DNA of 51,191 nt from a virus. The position numbers and the translations under genes were made by a program. Location: positions 1-51,191 of the IMG/VR virus record IMGVR_UViG_3300020183_000118, one strand, 5' to 3'. Below, one piece after another: positions 24,070 through 34,700 of the stretch (position 1 is its first letter; every line of letters starts with the position of its first letter). Under the pieces are notes generated by a model. It had not been told where the DNA came from. It saw only the letters and a program-made list of their open reading frames with translations, and searched no databases.

Positions 24070-25068
24070 ATGGCAGTGGTAAACCAAATACAGTATAAAA
24101 AGAATGTGGCATATAACCAAGGTGCTAAAGAACAAAACATGACCGTAGAAACTCGAAAACAAATAAATGGCGGTATTTTCAAAAGTTTTCCTGTTCCTGA
24201 AAAAGGCCAAATTACTACCAGTGCCGATCCCAAAGATGCCAGAATGACCACGGCTGGATTTGTCAAATGGGGTGAATCCGAACCAGCCAGCACCAAATTT
24301 GGAAATAGTGACGAAGCCGGTAATGATTGGCGTGTGCGAATCAGCATCCATCCCAACAGTAAAATTTTATATTATGATCCAGCTGCTTTACCTCCTGTGG
24401 CCGGGCTAGTGGCTCCATTAAAATTTACTGATGGTTTCATCTTTCCGTATGTGCCAACAGTAACAGTGTCCCATACTGCAAATTATTCTCAAGTGCCGCT
24501 GACTCATTCTAATTATACTCAATACTTTTACGAATCAAGTGCTGTTACTGCTATTAGCATCAATGCTGATTTTACAGTTCAAAACATAGAAGAGGCCAAA
24601 TATTTTTTAGCTGGTTTATACTTCTTCCGAGCATTGACCAAAATGTTCTACGGCTCCAGTGGAAATTATCAAGGGAGTCCACCCCCAATAGTGTATCTTG
24701 ACGGATACGGACAGCATTATTTACCGCATGTGCCATGTGTAGTAACCAGTTTTAGTCATACTATGCCATCAGACGTGGATTATATAGAAGTCACTACTCC
24801 GCAATCAGTAAATTCTAAAACAGATTCAAGAAGAACGCCCGGCGGTCCTATGGGATCCATTATATTACCTCAAGTGGCACGCACCAATGCAGGCAGCGAA
24901 ATCCAAACACAAGAGATATTATCAGCATTCAATCGTGTGCCAACAGCCAGCACTTTTAGTCTTACATTGCAACCTATTATCAGTAGAACCAAAGCAATGA
25001 ATTTTGATTATTCTGAGTTTGCACGTGGTGTCATGATTGGTACTAAAGGTAATGGAGGATATCTATAA
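24070..25068 (+). CDS. Baseplate-tail tube junction protein (gp48/gp54-like)
   Basis: 332 residues. The central part has the pattern typical of T4-type baseplate tube-cap/initiator proteins: WRVRISIHP, FPYVPTVTVSHTANYSQVPL, THSNYTQYFYESSAVTAISI, FTVQNIEEAKYFLAGLYFFR and ALTKMFYG. In T4, gp48 and gp54 top the hub and start tail-tube growth; I cannot tell which of the two this resembles more. The C-terminus has a short Gly-rich end. First gene of the plus-strand baseplate operon; its stop overlaps the next start by one base. Confidence 0.75.
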   Translation: MAVVNQIQYKKNVAYNQGAKEQNMTVETRKQINGGIFKSFPVPEKGQITTSADPKDARMTTAGFVKWGESEPASTKFGNSDEAGNDWRVRISIHPNSKILYYDPAALPPVAGLVAPLKFTDGFIFPYVPTVTVSHTANYSQVPLTHSNYTQYFYESSAVTAISINADFTVQNIEEAKYFLAGLYFFRALTKMFYGSSGNYQGSPPPIVYLDGYGQHYLPHVPCVVTSFSHTMPSDVDYIEVTTPQSVNSKTDSRRTPGGPMGSIILPQVARTNAGSEIQTQEILSAFNRVPTASTFSLTLQPIISRTKAMNFDYSEFARGVMIGTKGNGGYL

Positions 25069-25373
25069 TGTCCAAAGTAGCCTACTCGGCATCTAGCCCG
25101 TATTTTAGAACTGGTTCTTTTGGAATTTTTTTAGACGTAATGACCAACAGGCCAGTCAGCAAATTGACAGATGATGTATTATACGAAATAGACAGTGTAT
25201 ACGAATATAGACCCGACTTGTTAGCATCAGACCTTTACGGTGATTGTGGTTTATGGTGGGTATTTGCACAACGTAATCCCAATGTTCTAATAGATCCACT
25301 CATGGACTTTGTGGCCGGCGCTAGAATTTATATTCCCAAAATACAAACTCTCAAACAAGATCTTGGAGTGTAA
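25068..25373 (+). CDS. 53: Baseplate wedge protein gp53-like
   Basis: 101 residues; T4 gp53 is 196. It has the pattern YEYRPDLLASDLYGDCGLWW followed by VFAQRNPN, IDPLMDFVAGARIYIP, known from short gp53/LysM-like baseplate proteins. In T4 gp53 clamps neighbouring wedges around the hub. The shorter length leaves mainly the LysM-like part. It overlaps the upstream stop by one base. Confidence 0.75.
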   Translation: MSKVAYSASSPYFRTGSFGIFLDVMTNRPVSKLTDDVLYEIDSVYEYRPDLLASDLYGDCGLWWVFAQRNPNVLIDPLMDFVAGARIYIPKIQTLKQDLGV

Positions 25374-25376
25374 TCA

Positions 25377-28300
25377 GTGGCAAAAAAAACTCCTCAAGAA
25401 TTAAGAGCCGAACTAGATGCTCTTGATAAAAAAGTACGCGAACAAGAGTCAATCGCACTTAAAGCAGCAAGACAGTTTGGTAGTGCAGCTACCAAACGAC
25501 TAGAAGCAGCCCAGGCGGAAGCCAATCGGTTACGTGCTCTAGCCACAGAAAAATTTAAAGAATATGCGGCTGCGAATAAAGACAATCGTTTGACCTTTTT
25601 AAAGGCCGAACGAGAAAGATTGTTAGCCGAAGAGGAAGCATTAACAAAAGAATACAGCCTTGGACCCAACAACACGTTTTTAACCGGCGCCAAGTTGGAA
25701 GCCTGGGAAGCCCGAGTTAGACAGAACAACAAAGATCTAAGCCAAAATTTCAAAGATATACAGGCTGAGTCAGGAGAAAATGCAGCAAAAGGACAAACTG
25801 CACAGGCACCGTTCAATGCTAATTTTGCTCCTGACAATCCTGGCACCGGTAAAGCTGATACTACACAAAATGTCAATCAAGAACTTAATGCCGATGAAAA
25901 AAACAATCTTTTAAAAGGAGCAGCAGCTCAACGTGCTTTGGATCAAGCACAAGATCCAACCGCGGCCAACAAACAAAATCTCAGTAAGACGCAAGGATCT
26001 GCCGTCAAATCAGAATCAAATTTTACCGAAGCCGGTTCAACAAATTCAGACAATTCGGTTGTTGGCAATGATGTTACAGGTAAAAAAAGTGATTATGAAA
26101 ATAATTTTAGTCTAAATACGAGAGGTGCTCGTGTTTTTACAAATAGATTACACGCTTACGAAAGCTATACGTATAGAATCTCTTTATTTTTGTTAACTAG
26201 GCAGGATTACAATGTATTATCTACTAACCCAAAAAATTTTACGCCTACTTTTAGTTTAATCAGCAGCGGCGCCGGATTCGGAGCTCCTGGAGTCATTACT
26301 ACCACCTACGAACGCAAATCCAGTCCATGGGGCGGGTATGAAGATGTGCCCACTACACAAACCAAAGCTGGCAGACACCCCGATTTTCAAACTGACTTTT
26401 TTATTGACAATCTACAGCTTTTAACAGTTGTAGGTCTAAATGCACAGACTAAATCATCAAACGCAATTGAAATATCTTTCAATATCGTTGAACCTTATGG
26501 ACTGAGCTTGCTAGATAGATTGCTCAGTGCCTGCGAAACTAGCGGAGATAGAAACGCAAACTACATAGCTCAACCTTATCTATTACAAATTGACTTTTTA
26601 GCCAGCCCCACAGATGAGATGTTGTTTTCTGAGAACAAAATCAACAACGTGATTGACACCAAGAGAATCGCAATAAAAATACAAGAAATGAAAATTAAAC
26701 CTTCAGGCAGTGGCACTACATATGCTGTGAAGGCCATTCCTTTTAATCACACAGCATTCAGTGTTACCGCTGCAGCACTACCTGTACCAATCAAAGTAGA
26801 GGCAGGCACAGTGGGTGAATTCTTCAGTAACAGCGAGGATTTTCAAAAAATATTCGCAAAAGAATTCAAGGTACAGGAAGAAAGACTAGAAAGCGAATTA
26901 AAAGCATGGATAGATATAGAATTTATTAGCGTAGGCGGACAACCACCGCGACCTGAGCAATTAGAAGCCAAACGTGCCGCATTAAAAAATGCAGACAGTT
27001 ACAATTCAAAAAGTTATACTGCTGGGTACAACGAGTACATGACCACCATTGCTAAAGATCAGCAATTGACCAAATTACCTCCAACTAAAATTGCATTTGC
27101 TATTGATAGTGAGTTTGTAAATTCTCTAATAGTTTCTGATAGTACTTCACAAAACACTGATGGTCGTATGATTGATCCTCGAACTACTGTAGGACAGACT
27201 GACCCGGGTTATAAAACTGTAGAAAGTTTTAATATCCGCGAAGGCACAAATGTTATTGAGGTAATTGATCAGGTGATGGCTAAAAGTCAATATATCAAGA
27301 GTCAAATTAAAACATTGCTCAAAGAACAGGCCGATCAACAGGCCAAGGAAGATTATAACAAAGGCAATGCCCGTACCAAAGATACTTCAGTGCCACAAAA
27401 AATAAATTGGTACAGAGTGGTACCCACTATTGCCTTGAATGATTTTGATGCTGCAAGAAATGATTACAGCAAGACTATTCTCTACAACGTTTTGCCATAC
27501 AAGGCCGTAAATTCCTATCATCCCAATTTTCCAAAAACAACAGCAGAAAGTGTGGCTGCAAAAGTGGTTAGGGAATATTTTTATGTGTACACTGGACTTA
27601 ATCAGGACATAATCCGGCTAGATATAGATTTTGATAGTACTTACTTCACTCAACTAACCACATATAGAAATCAAGTGGCTAGATTAGGAACCAACGCACT
27701 AAGCGACCCAAAAGACTATCCTGACACTCAATTTGGTTTTCGAGCCAATTCGCAACAGACTATTTTACCAGGTACTATACATTTTGTTGGTTCGAATAAA
27801 GACAGTAACGGCATGAACACTGCCACAAACCCAGAAGAAAGAATAGTAGCCGACTTGAGAAAAAGCATATACACAAGTCAACGCGGCGATCTGCTGAACA
27901 TAAAAATGCAAATTACTGGCGACCCTGCTTTTATAAAACAAGACGATATCTATTACAATCCTGGTACTCCGGCTGAGTATTTGGAATTTTCTCGCAGTCG
28001 CACAGATCGTGCCGAAGTCCCAATAAATTCTTCTGGACAAATATTGTTTGATAACGAACAGATATTTGTAAAAGTGTATTTTCAAAATGCTGTTGACATC
28101 AACGATGATATAGGCATTGTTAACAAACAAGAGGTGCTTCAAAATGGCCGTAGAACAGATGGAACGTTTACTGGGGTGTATAAAGTACAAAAAGTTACTA
28201 GCGAATTCAGTCGCGGTCAATTTACTCAAACATTGGACTTAATCAGGATGCCCGACATATTGCCCGAAACACCAGTTCCGGCCGGGCAAACAACACAAAC

Positions 28301-28715
28301 AGGAACAACAGAAACTACAGCAAGTGCAAAGGCAAGTGAAGAGGCTGATAATAGCAAACGATCAGTTATATCTAGTAATCCAACAGGTGTAGCACCAAAA
28401 CCGCAACCTCGCCTTGTAGAGGCTGCCAGACAACCAGCTGTAAGTGATCCTGCTATAAACAACGGCAATGGTAATACGCAACAAAATTCCAATACCTATC
28501 AATCTGCTCCACAAAACGCCAATAATGCTCAAAACATAGCGCCTCAAAACTCAGCAGCGCGGACATTCAGTGATGCTTTTAGACAGGCCAGAAAAGACTT
28601 TGGTAACAAGCCCGGCGGCTATTTTGAATGGCGAGGGAAATTGTATCAAACCAATTATCAAAACGAACCGTTTGTGGCCAACCCAAAACCAGTCTACCCA
28701 GGAGCAAACGAATAA
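25377..28715 (+). CDS. Large baseplate hub-type structural protein
   Basis: 1112 residues from GTG 25377 (VAKKTPQELR). Residues 1-160 are a charged coiled coil (for example RQFGSAATKRLEAAQAEANR); 160-220 is Gln/Asn-rich linker; 225-900 is the folded part with THE patterns IDNLQLLTVVGLNAQTKS, NAIEISFNIVEPYGLSLLDR and YLLQIDFLASPTDE, which I recognise from large baseplate structural proteins of marine T4-like phages; the last 150 residues are low-complexity (Thr, Gln, Asn, Ala). Position just before the gp5-like gene suggests the gp27 role in the central hub; the T4 protein is only 391 residues and I could not show homology by eye. Stop overlaps the next start. Confidence 0.65.
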   Translation: MAKKTPQELRAELDALDKKVREQESIALKAARQFGSAATKRLEAAQAEANRLRALATEKFKEYAAANKDNRLTFLKAERERLLAEEEALTKEYSLGPNNTFLTGAKLEAWEARVRQNNKDLSQNFKDIQAESGENAAKGQTAQAPFNANFAPDNPGTGKADTTQNVNQELNADEKNNLLKGAAAQRALDQAQDPTAANKQNLSKTQGSAVKSESNFTEAGSTNSDNSVVGNDVTGKKSDYENNFSLNTRGARVFTNRLHAYESYTYRISLFLLTRQDYNVLSTNPKNFTPTFSLISSGAGFGAPGVITTTYERKSSPWGGYEDVPTTQTKAGRHPDFQTDFFIDNLQLLTVVGLNAQTKSSNAIEISFNIVEPYGLSLLDRLLSACETSGDRNANYIAQPYLLQIDFLASPTDEMLFSENKINNVIDTKRIAIKIQEMKIKPSGSGTTYAVKAIPFNHTAFSVTAAALPVPIKVEAGTVGEFFSNSEDFQKIFAKEFKVQEERLESELKAWIDIEFISVGGQPPRPEQLEAKRAALKNADSYNSKSYTAGYNEYMTTIAKDQQLTKLPPTKIAFAIDSEFVNSLIVSDSTSQNTDGRMIDPRTTVGQTDPGYKTVESFNIREGTNVIEVIDQVMAKSQYIKSQIKTLLKEQADQQAKEDYNKGNARTKDTSVPQKINWYRVVPTIALNDFDAARNDYSKTILYNVLPYKAVNSYHPNFPKTTAESVAAKVVREYFYVYTGLNQDIIRLDIDFDSTYFTQLTTYRNQVARLGTNALSDPKDYPDTQFGFRANSQQTILPGTIHFVGSNKDSNGMNTATNPEERIVADLRKSIYTSQRGDLLNIKMQITGDPAFIKQDDIYYNPGTPAEYLEFSRSRTDRAEVPINSSGQILFDNEQIFVKVYFQNAVDINDDIGIVNKQEVLQNGRRTDGTFTGVYKVQKVTSEFSRGQFTQTLDLIRMPDILPETPVPAGQTTQTGTTETTASAKASEEADNSKRSVISSNPTGVAPKPQPRLVEAARQPAVSDPAINNGNGNTQQNSNTYQSAPQNANNAQNIAPQNSAARTFSDAFRQARKDFGNKPGGYFEWRGKLYQTNYQNEPFVANPKPVYPGANE

Positions 28716-30202
28716 TGGCAAACAATGTACAAAAATTAAATCGAGTTCCAGACTGGGCCGGATACACTTACAAAACTGGCGTCAATCTCAATTCTGGACC
28801 TTACATTGGTATCATAAAAAACAATGCCGATCCAGCTAGACAAGGACGTTTGGCTGTGTTTATCCCAGACATAGGCGGTAAAGAAGATGATCCAAGTGGT
28901 TGGTTTGTGGTTAGATATGCTAGCCCTTTCTTCGGCAGTACTTTGGGATTGCCTGGATCACCAGATAATGACACCTTCGCGGTATCACAACAAACTTATG
29001 GATTCTGGGCGGTACCCCCTGACCTAAACAATCAGGTGCTGGTAACATTTGTTATGGGCGACGCATCTAGAGGCTTTTGGTTCGGATGCATACCTAATAC
29101 ACAGTCCACACACATGTTGCCTGGCCTGGCTAGACCCAACGGAAATGCTTACGTAGGCAATACCAAAATACGCCCTGATGCCATATTTGGTGCAGGCAGA
29201 ATTTCTAGTGACAGCTATTTGCCTGTGTCAGAATTGGTCTATGAACGTAAAGTTTTTGACAAAGTACCAAGATTTTTTGATTTGCCAACTGTGGTACATA
29301 CTTGGCAGGCCAACATTGTAATAGAACAAGGACTGGATAAAGATCCAGTAAGAGGCACAATAACCAGCAGCAGCCTAAGAGAGACACCCAGTCAAGTGGT
29401 AGGATTAAGCAGCCCTGGGCGAAGTTCTCCTGATACTGTGGATTTTCCTAACCTACAAGACCTACTGGACAATCAGTTGTTCCCTGTTTCTTTAGCTCAG
29501 CAGTTTCCTAACAGAAAAGGTGGGCATTCCTTGGTCATGGACGACGGGGATCTTTACGGACAAAGTAGACTGTTGCGATTGCGTAGCAGTGCTGGCCATC
29601 AGATTCTAATGCACGATACCGAAGATCTGATGTACATTAGTAACAGTAAAGGCACTGCCTGGATAGAATTAACGCCAGATGGCAGTGTGAATGTGTTTAG
29701 TGCTAGCAATGTTAGTATCAGATCTCAACAGGACATAAATTTTCATGCCGACAACAACATCAACTTACACAGCGGAAACACAATAAAAATGTTCGCTGAA
29801 AAATATTTTTTAAATCAAACACAAAGTTATCAACTTACAGCCGCAAAAAATATCTCTTTAAATGCTGGTAATGTTGGTATTAAAAGCGGTACGAGCCTTT
29901 TGATGCAATCAGTCACCGGCGGTTGGCAGACTGCGGCAGACCTTGTACTGAAAGGAAGAAAAATTTTTCTCAATACTGGAACACCTGCTGAACCATTATC
30001 TAACCAACCGTTGGAGTTTTACAAACAGGGCAACGTATTGTATGACAACGACACAAAATTGTGGATAAGATCTGATACCACATTTGAAAGCTTATCTCCG
30101 TTTGCTCCCACACACGAACCATGGACAAGGGCAACCGGGCAATATAAAAAGAACGACGGAAAAATTGTTCCATCCGTGCCACAAACGCCAGGAAAAATAT
30201 AA
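28715..30202 (+). CDS. 5: gp5-like hub/spike protein without lysozyme domain
   Basis: 495 residues from ATG 28715. The N-terminal OB-like domain has GPYIGIIKNNADPARQGRLA then VFIPDIGG and WFVVRYASPFFG, typical of gp5/VgrG-type hub proteins. The C-terminal part (about 300-440) has repeated short strands with Asn and Ser turns (VNVFSASNVSIRSQQDINFH, NINLHSGNTIKMFAEK, ISLNAGNVGIKSG), fitting the triple-stranded beta-helix of the membrane-piercing spike. Between the two no T4-type lysozyme catalytic sequence is visible, unlike T4 gp5 (575 residues). Cell-wall digestion, if any, must come from another protein. Confidence 0.8.
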   Translation: MANNVQKLNRVPDWAGYTYKTGVNLNSGPYIGIIKNNADPARQGRLAVFIPDIGGKEDDPSGWFVVRYASPFFGSTLGLPGSPDNDTFAVSQQTYGFWAVPPDLNNQVLVTFVMGDASRGFWFGCIPNTQSTHMLPGLARPNGNAYVGNTKIRPDAIFGAGRISSDSYLPVSELVYERKVFDKVPRFFDLPTVVHTWQANIVIEQGLDKDPVRGTITSSSLRETPSQVVGLSSPGRSSPDTVDFPNLQDLLDNQLFPVSLAQQFPNRKGGHSLVMDDGDLYGQSRLLRLRSSAGHQILMHDTEDLMYISNSKGTAWIELTPDGSVNVFSASNVSIRSQQDINFHADNNINLHSGNTIKMFAEKYFLNQTQSYQLTAAKNISLNAGNVGIKSGTSLLMQSVTGGWQTAADLVLKGRKIFLNTGTPAEPLSNQPLEFYKQGNVLYDNDTKLWIRSDTTFESLSPFAPTHEPWTRATGQYKKNDGKIVPSVPQTPGKI

Positions 30203-31311
30203 TGGCCAATCGAGGAATTAACAACGCAGCGAATAATATAGTAATCAGTCCTGCCGGGCGGCAGTCATTGACCAGAGTAGACGCTCCAAAAGGTGCTACC
30301 TTAAACAAAGTAAAAGACAATATAGCAACTCTCTCAAAATTTGAGACAAAATGTTTGTTAATACAACTTAGCAGTTTAGAAAGCAATATTAATGCAAATA
30401 CAGTGAATATTGGTGTCCCAACAATAGGAACTTTCCGCGCTAATATCAATGCCAATACTGTGGTTTCGCACGCTAACACGTATTTTTCTAATGTTGCAGC
30501 AATAACTATTACCAACAGTGATCATACTGATATACAGTTGGGTATGCTGGGAAATATACAATTACCAAGTGTTGGCAGATTTGGAAGTAATACCATGGTT
30601 ATAAAAAAATCTGTTGGCGGAAATATAACTGCGGGTAATTTTGTCCCAGGATTTACATACACAGTCACAAGTATTGGAACCACAAACTTTACTTTATGCG
30701 GATTAGAAGGAAATGTGGCGAACGTGGTAATAGGAAATGTGTTTGTTGCCAATTCGTTGGGCACAGGCACAGGCACTGCGTTTTTGACCAACAATCAAAT
30801 ACTATTAGGCAGCGATCACACTGTAAGCGGCGACATTCAGTTCAACTTGGTTACTTTAAAACTGGGCAAATATCAAAATAGTGACTATCTTCTTACTCGT
30901 TACGGATATAAAAACAGCGACGGAACCTGGGCAACAAAGGACGGAGTAGATTCGAACGATATTTTTTTACAAGCTACCGAAGTGCAGGATAACATATTGT
31001 ACAATTTTATCCAAGAACAATATCCAGAACTGATAAGACAAGGAGCTATAAGAGACAGTGATAGTAAAGAAACTGTTGCCGGCATGCTGGCCTTGGCCTA
31101 TCAATACCAGGATCTTGGCAATCCCCAGCTGAGGCAAAATATTTACAATAGTGACGGTACTATCAACATTGAAAATTATTCAATAGCTGCTAGAGCAAAT
31201 GTTTGGCGAGAAACCGGGCAAACTGTAGACAGTCAAGGACGCCCGGGCCACATATATTTCAATGCCGGCAAATATGCAATTGGTACTTTGGGCGCAGACG
31301 TGCCAGAATAA
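30202..31311 (+). CDS. Baseplate-operon protein with inserted GTGTGT module
   Basis: 369 residues. Residues 1-110 are Asn/Ala-rich with helical parts. Residues about 147-195 hold a module FTYTVTSIGTTNFTLCGLEG ending LGTGTGTAF, related to a segment in the gp6-like protein. The C-terminal third (about 250-365) has VQDNILYNFIQEQYPELIRQ, ETVAGMLALAYQYQ and DSQGRPGHIYFNAGKYAI, a domain I have seen in other T4-like baseplate operons but cannot name; a cell-wall-degrading activity is possible but no catalytic acid can be pointed to. It lies between gp5-like and gp25, touching the gp5-like stop. Confidence 0.6.
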   Translation: MANRGINNAANNIVISPAGRQSLTRVDAPKGATLNKVKDNIATLSKFETKCLLIQLSSLESNINANTVNIGVPTIGTFRANINANTVVSHANTYFSNVAAITITNSDHTDIQLGMLGNIQLPSVGRFGSNTMVIKKSVGGNITAGNFVPGFTYTVTSIGTTNFTLCGLEGNVANVVIGNVFVANSLGTGTGTAFLTNNQILLGSDHTVSGDIQFNLVTLKLGKYQNSDYLLTRYGYKNSDGTWATKDGVDSNDIFLQATEVQDNILYNFIQEQYPELIRQGAIRDSDSKETVAGMLALAYQYQDLGNPQLRQNIYNSDGTINIENYSIAARANVWRETGQTVDSQGRPGHIYFNAGKYAIGTLGADVPE

Positions 31312-31319
31312 ATATACAT

Positions 31320-31700
31320 ATGGCTCTAATAAGATACAAAGGTTTTAGCACGATTGATCAGAACAAAAAGTTTCGATTAACTGATGCTGAATTAATCAAG
31401 CGTGATTTACTAAATCATTTTGCTATCAGAAAAGGCGAAAAATTAATGAACGCCAATTTTGGTAGCATTATTTGGAGTCTGTTGTTTGAACCTTTGACCG
31501 CGGACGTTAAAGCTTTAATTGTAAATGATATCAATGGAATTGTAAATTCGGATCCTAGAATCCGAGTAGATAATGTGCTGGTTGATCAGCTAGACATAGG
31601 TCTACAAATTCAGGTTGACATCACTATTCTGCCTGATAATTATAGCGATAGTATCAATTTACAGTTCAATCGCGAACTTAACACTGTAGTAGCTGCATAA
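31320..31700 (+). CDS. 25: Baseplate wedge protein gp25
   Basis: 126 residues, close to T4 gp25 (132). Start set at ATG 31320 (MALIRYKGFS); the frame upstream overlaps the previous gene and is not used. Family features: LIKRDLLNHFAIRKGEKLMN, FGSIIWSLLFEPLT and the C-terminal LQIQVDITILPDN. gp25 belongs to the lysozyme-like-named sheath-initiator family that forms, with gp6 and gp53, the inner core bundle of the wedge and starts sheath polymerisation. No clear ribosome site is visible before the ATG. Confidence 0.92.
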   Translation: MALIRYKGFSTIDQNKKFRLTDAELIKRDLLNHFAIRKGEKLMNANFGSIIWSLLFEPLTADVKALIVNDINGIVNSDPRIRVDNVLVDQLDIGLQIQVDITILPDNYSDSINLQFNRELNTVVAA

Positions 31701-31720
31701 AAATACCACTTTATAATTTC

Positions 31721-31728
31721 TATAAATA
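31721..31728 (+). promoter_or_regulatory. Late promoter TATAAATA before gp6
   Basis: Exact T4 late consensus in the 49-base spacer between gp25 and gp6, 21 bases before the ATG with AAGG between. It would give gp6 and the downstream giant gene their own late transcript. Confidence 0.85.
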
Positions 31729-31749
31729 CTAGAACAAGGTATTTTTGAC

Positions 31750-34700
31750 ATGGCTATTACTACAAGACAAACCAGTTTACTAGTTCAACAAGATTGGACT
31801 AAAATCTATCAAACTTTTAGGGAAGCTGATTTTCAGAGTTTTGATTACGAAACTTTACGAAAATCAATGATTGAATATCTACGTACTTACTACCCCGAAG
31901 ATTTCAATGATTACACAGAAAGTTCTGAATATATTGCCCTAATAGATCTAATAGCTTTTTTAGGACAAAGTTTAGCTTTTAGAGCCGACCTTAACGCTAG
32001 AGAAAATTTTATAGATACGGCCGAACGTAGAGACAGTATTCTAAAGTTGGCTAGATTAGTAAGTTATAATCCCAAGCGCAGTGTGCCTGCGTCGGGCTTT
32101 TTAAAGTTTGACAGTGTAAGTACTACAGAAGCGGTGTTTGACAGCACAGGCATCAATTTAAGCAACATTGTTATAAACTGGAACGACAGTACCAACGAAA
32201 ACTGGCTAGAGCAATTTACTGCTGTACTTAATGCGTCATTGGTAGCAACACAAGCAATTGGCAAGCCGGGAGCAACAAAAAGTTTAAGCGGAGTTAAAAC
32301 CGACGAGTACACCATTGATGTAATCAGTGGAATAACACCAACATATCCGTATTCTGCTGCTATTGCAGGTGTTACTTATCCATTTGAAATTGTAAGTGCT
32401 ACCAGCAACGAACAAAACTACATATATGAATCCACTCCAAGCCCTGGTGGCGCTTTTAACTTTTTATATAGAAACGACAATCAAGGCAACGCAAGCAACA
32501 ACACCGGATACTTTTTTTATTTTAAACAAGGCGAACTAAACAGTCTTGATTTTTCAATTACAGAAAGTTTGCCTAATAGAATTGTCAATATCAACTTTGA
32601 CAATATCAACAATTCAGACGTTTGGCTGTATTCAGTTTCCTCAAGCGGTAATGTAAGCGAACTCTGGACGCAAGTACCTGCAGTCAATGGTATAAATGTA
32701 ATTTACAACAATTTTGAGGAAAGAAACTTATACAGCGTTGCATCACGTGCAAATGATCAAATTGATTTAGTGTTTGGCGATGGGTCGTTTACTAATATTC
32801 CTATAGGTAATTTTAGAATATTTTACAGAGTTAGTAATAACATCACTTACAAAATAACTCCAGACGAAATGTCCAGCATTGCAATTAACGTTCCTTATGT
32901 GGGCAGAACCGGCAGAGCTGAAACACTAACAGTAAGAGCAAGTCTTCAATATACAGTGACTAATGCTATTTCTAGAGAAAGTCTTGAGGACATACGGACC
33001 AAAGCTCCGCAACAGTATTATACTCAGAATCGTATGGTAACAGGTGAGGATTACAATGTGTTGCCCTACACCAGTTTCAACAACATGTTAAAACTCAAGG
33101 CTGTCAATCGTACTAGTTCGGGCATCAGTAGATATCTTGATGTAATTGATACTACTGGCAAATATTCAAGTACCAATATATTCGCCGAAGATGGAATAAT
33201 TTACAAAGAAGATTATCAAGAGACTGAAAATTTTCAATTCACAAGCAGCACTGAAGTAAATGCTATAGTCAGAAATACCATAAAGCCTCTGATATCGAGT
33301 ATTACAACCAGGCATTTGTATTACGACACAGCTACCAGAAACAGTCCACAAGGCACAACAATTGTGGCGACCAGCATGGTAGTAGGAACAGTTTATAAAA
33401 TTATATCAGTAGGCTCTACTACATTTACAAACTTTGGTGCTAGTGCAAACACAGTAGGCACAATATTTACTGCAACTGCTGCTGGAACTGGCAACGGCAC
33501 AGTAGCAACAGTAGCGGTGTGGACTCAGACTACTAGTTCAGGCAGCAGAAGCACAGGTACATTTAATAGCCCAAATTACACATTTTTAGTACAAGGAAGT
33601 CTTGTAAAATTTGTTGCACCAGCTGGCAAATATTTTGACGCACAAAATCAACTTCAAACAGGTACTCCTAGTACAGAATTTCAAAAAACTATATTATGGG
33701 CTAGTATAATCGACTATGATAATCCTGGATTAACCGCAGTTGCTACCTTGAGTGTGGTCGTACCTACTGGTTCTATTGTGAGCGAAATAATCCCTGTATT
33801 CGCCAATGATTGGTCAGAAACGCTAATAAACAACATCATACTTCAAGTACTCAGTTATAAAACTTTTGGTTTGAGATACGATATACCAAGCAAAACATGG
33901 CAACTGATTGAAAGCCAAAATTTAGGATCAGGTTCGTTTAGCCTTGCCAATGCAGGTAGTACCGCTGGTACAGGATTAGATAACAGTTGGTTTATAAAAT
34001 TAAGTTTTGCTAATAATGAATATACTACAATCAGTCGAGGCCTGAATTATTTTTTCCAAAGCGAACGCGAAACAAGATTTTATTTTGATCCAGATATTAG
34101 AGTGTACGATAGTAGAACTGCAACTACCCTGATTGACAGTATCAAAGTGTTGCGTACCAATACAGAACCTGACAGCAGCGAAAGTCTATTTTACAGTCAA
34201 ACTTACAGAATTTGGCAGAGAGCCATTGGCCCTGACGGTATAGATGATAATCGTAAAATCAAAATAACTTTTCCTGATGATAATCTTGACGAAGTGCCAG
34301 ATGATCCAGATTTGTTTGTTGAATTAGTAGCACCCACTATAAACAGTGAAAACAAGTACGTATTTTTTTTAGAAGCAACCGATCAATATAATTTTTTGCT
34401 GTACAATCCGGTTGATCAAGCAGTTATTGTAACAGCTTATGCAGATGAAGATGAAATATTAACAAATATTTCTTTATATGCCACTGGCACCATATTTTAT
34501 GCCACCGACGAGGATATATTTTACGAATCACAAGGAATTTTGCTTAATGAAGTAAACAATTATGTTGCTCGAATTGGTCGACAAGATTTGCAATTCCAAT
34601 ATAAGCATAATGCTCCTAATAACAGACGCATTGACCCTAGTCCTAACAATATTATTGATTTTTACATCTTGACCAAGACTTACAGCAATGATTATTTTGC

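Noticed and set aside
25394-25876. 160-residue minus-strand frame opposite the large hub gene
   Set aside because: Shadow of the coiled-coil region; Ser/Leu/Ala chance pattern.
31307-31314. AATAAATA before gp25 as a late promoter
   Set aside because: It ends six bases before the ATG, so the transcript would have no leader; the motif overlaps the end of the preceding gene.
31203-31319. Longer gp25 frame starting inside the previous gene
   Set aside because: Extra residues have no gp25 similarity; ATG 31320 gives the family length.
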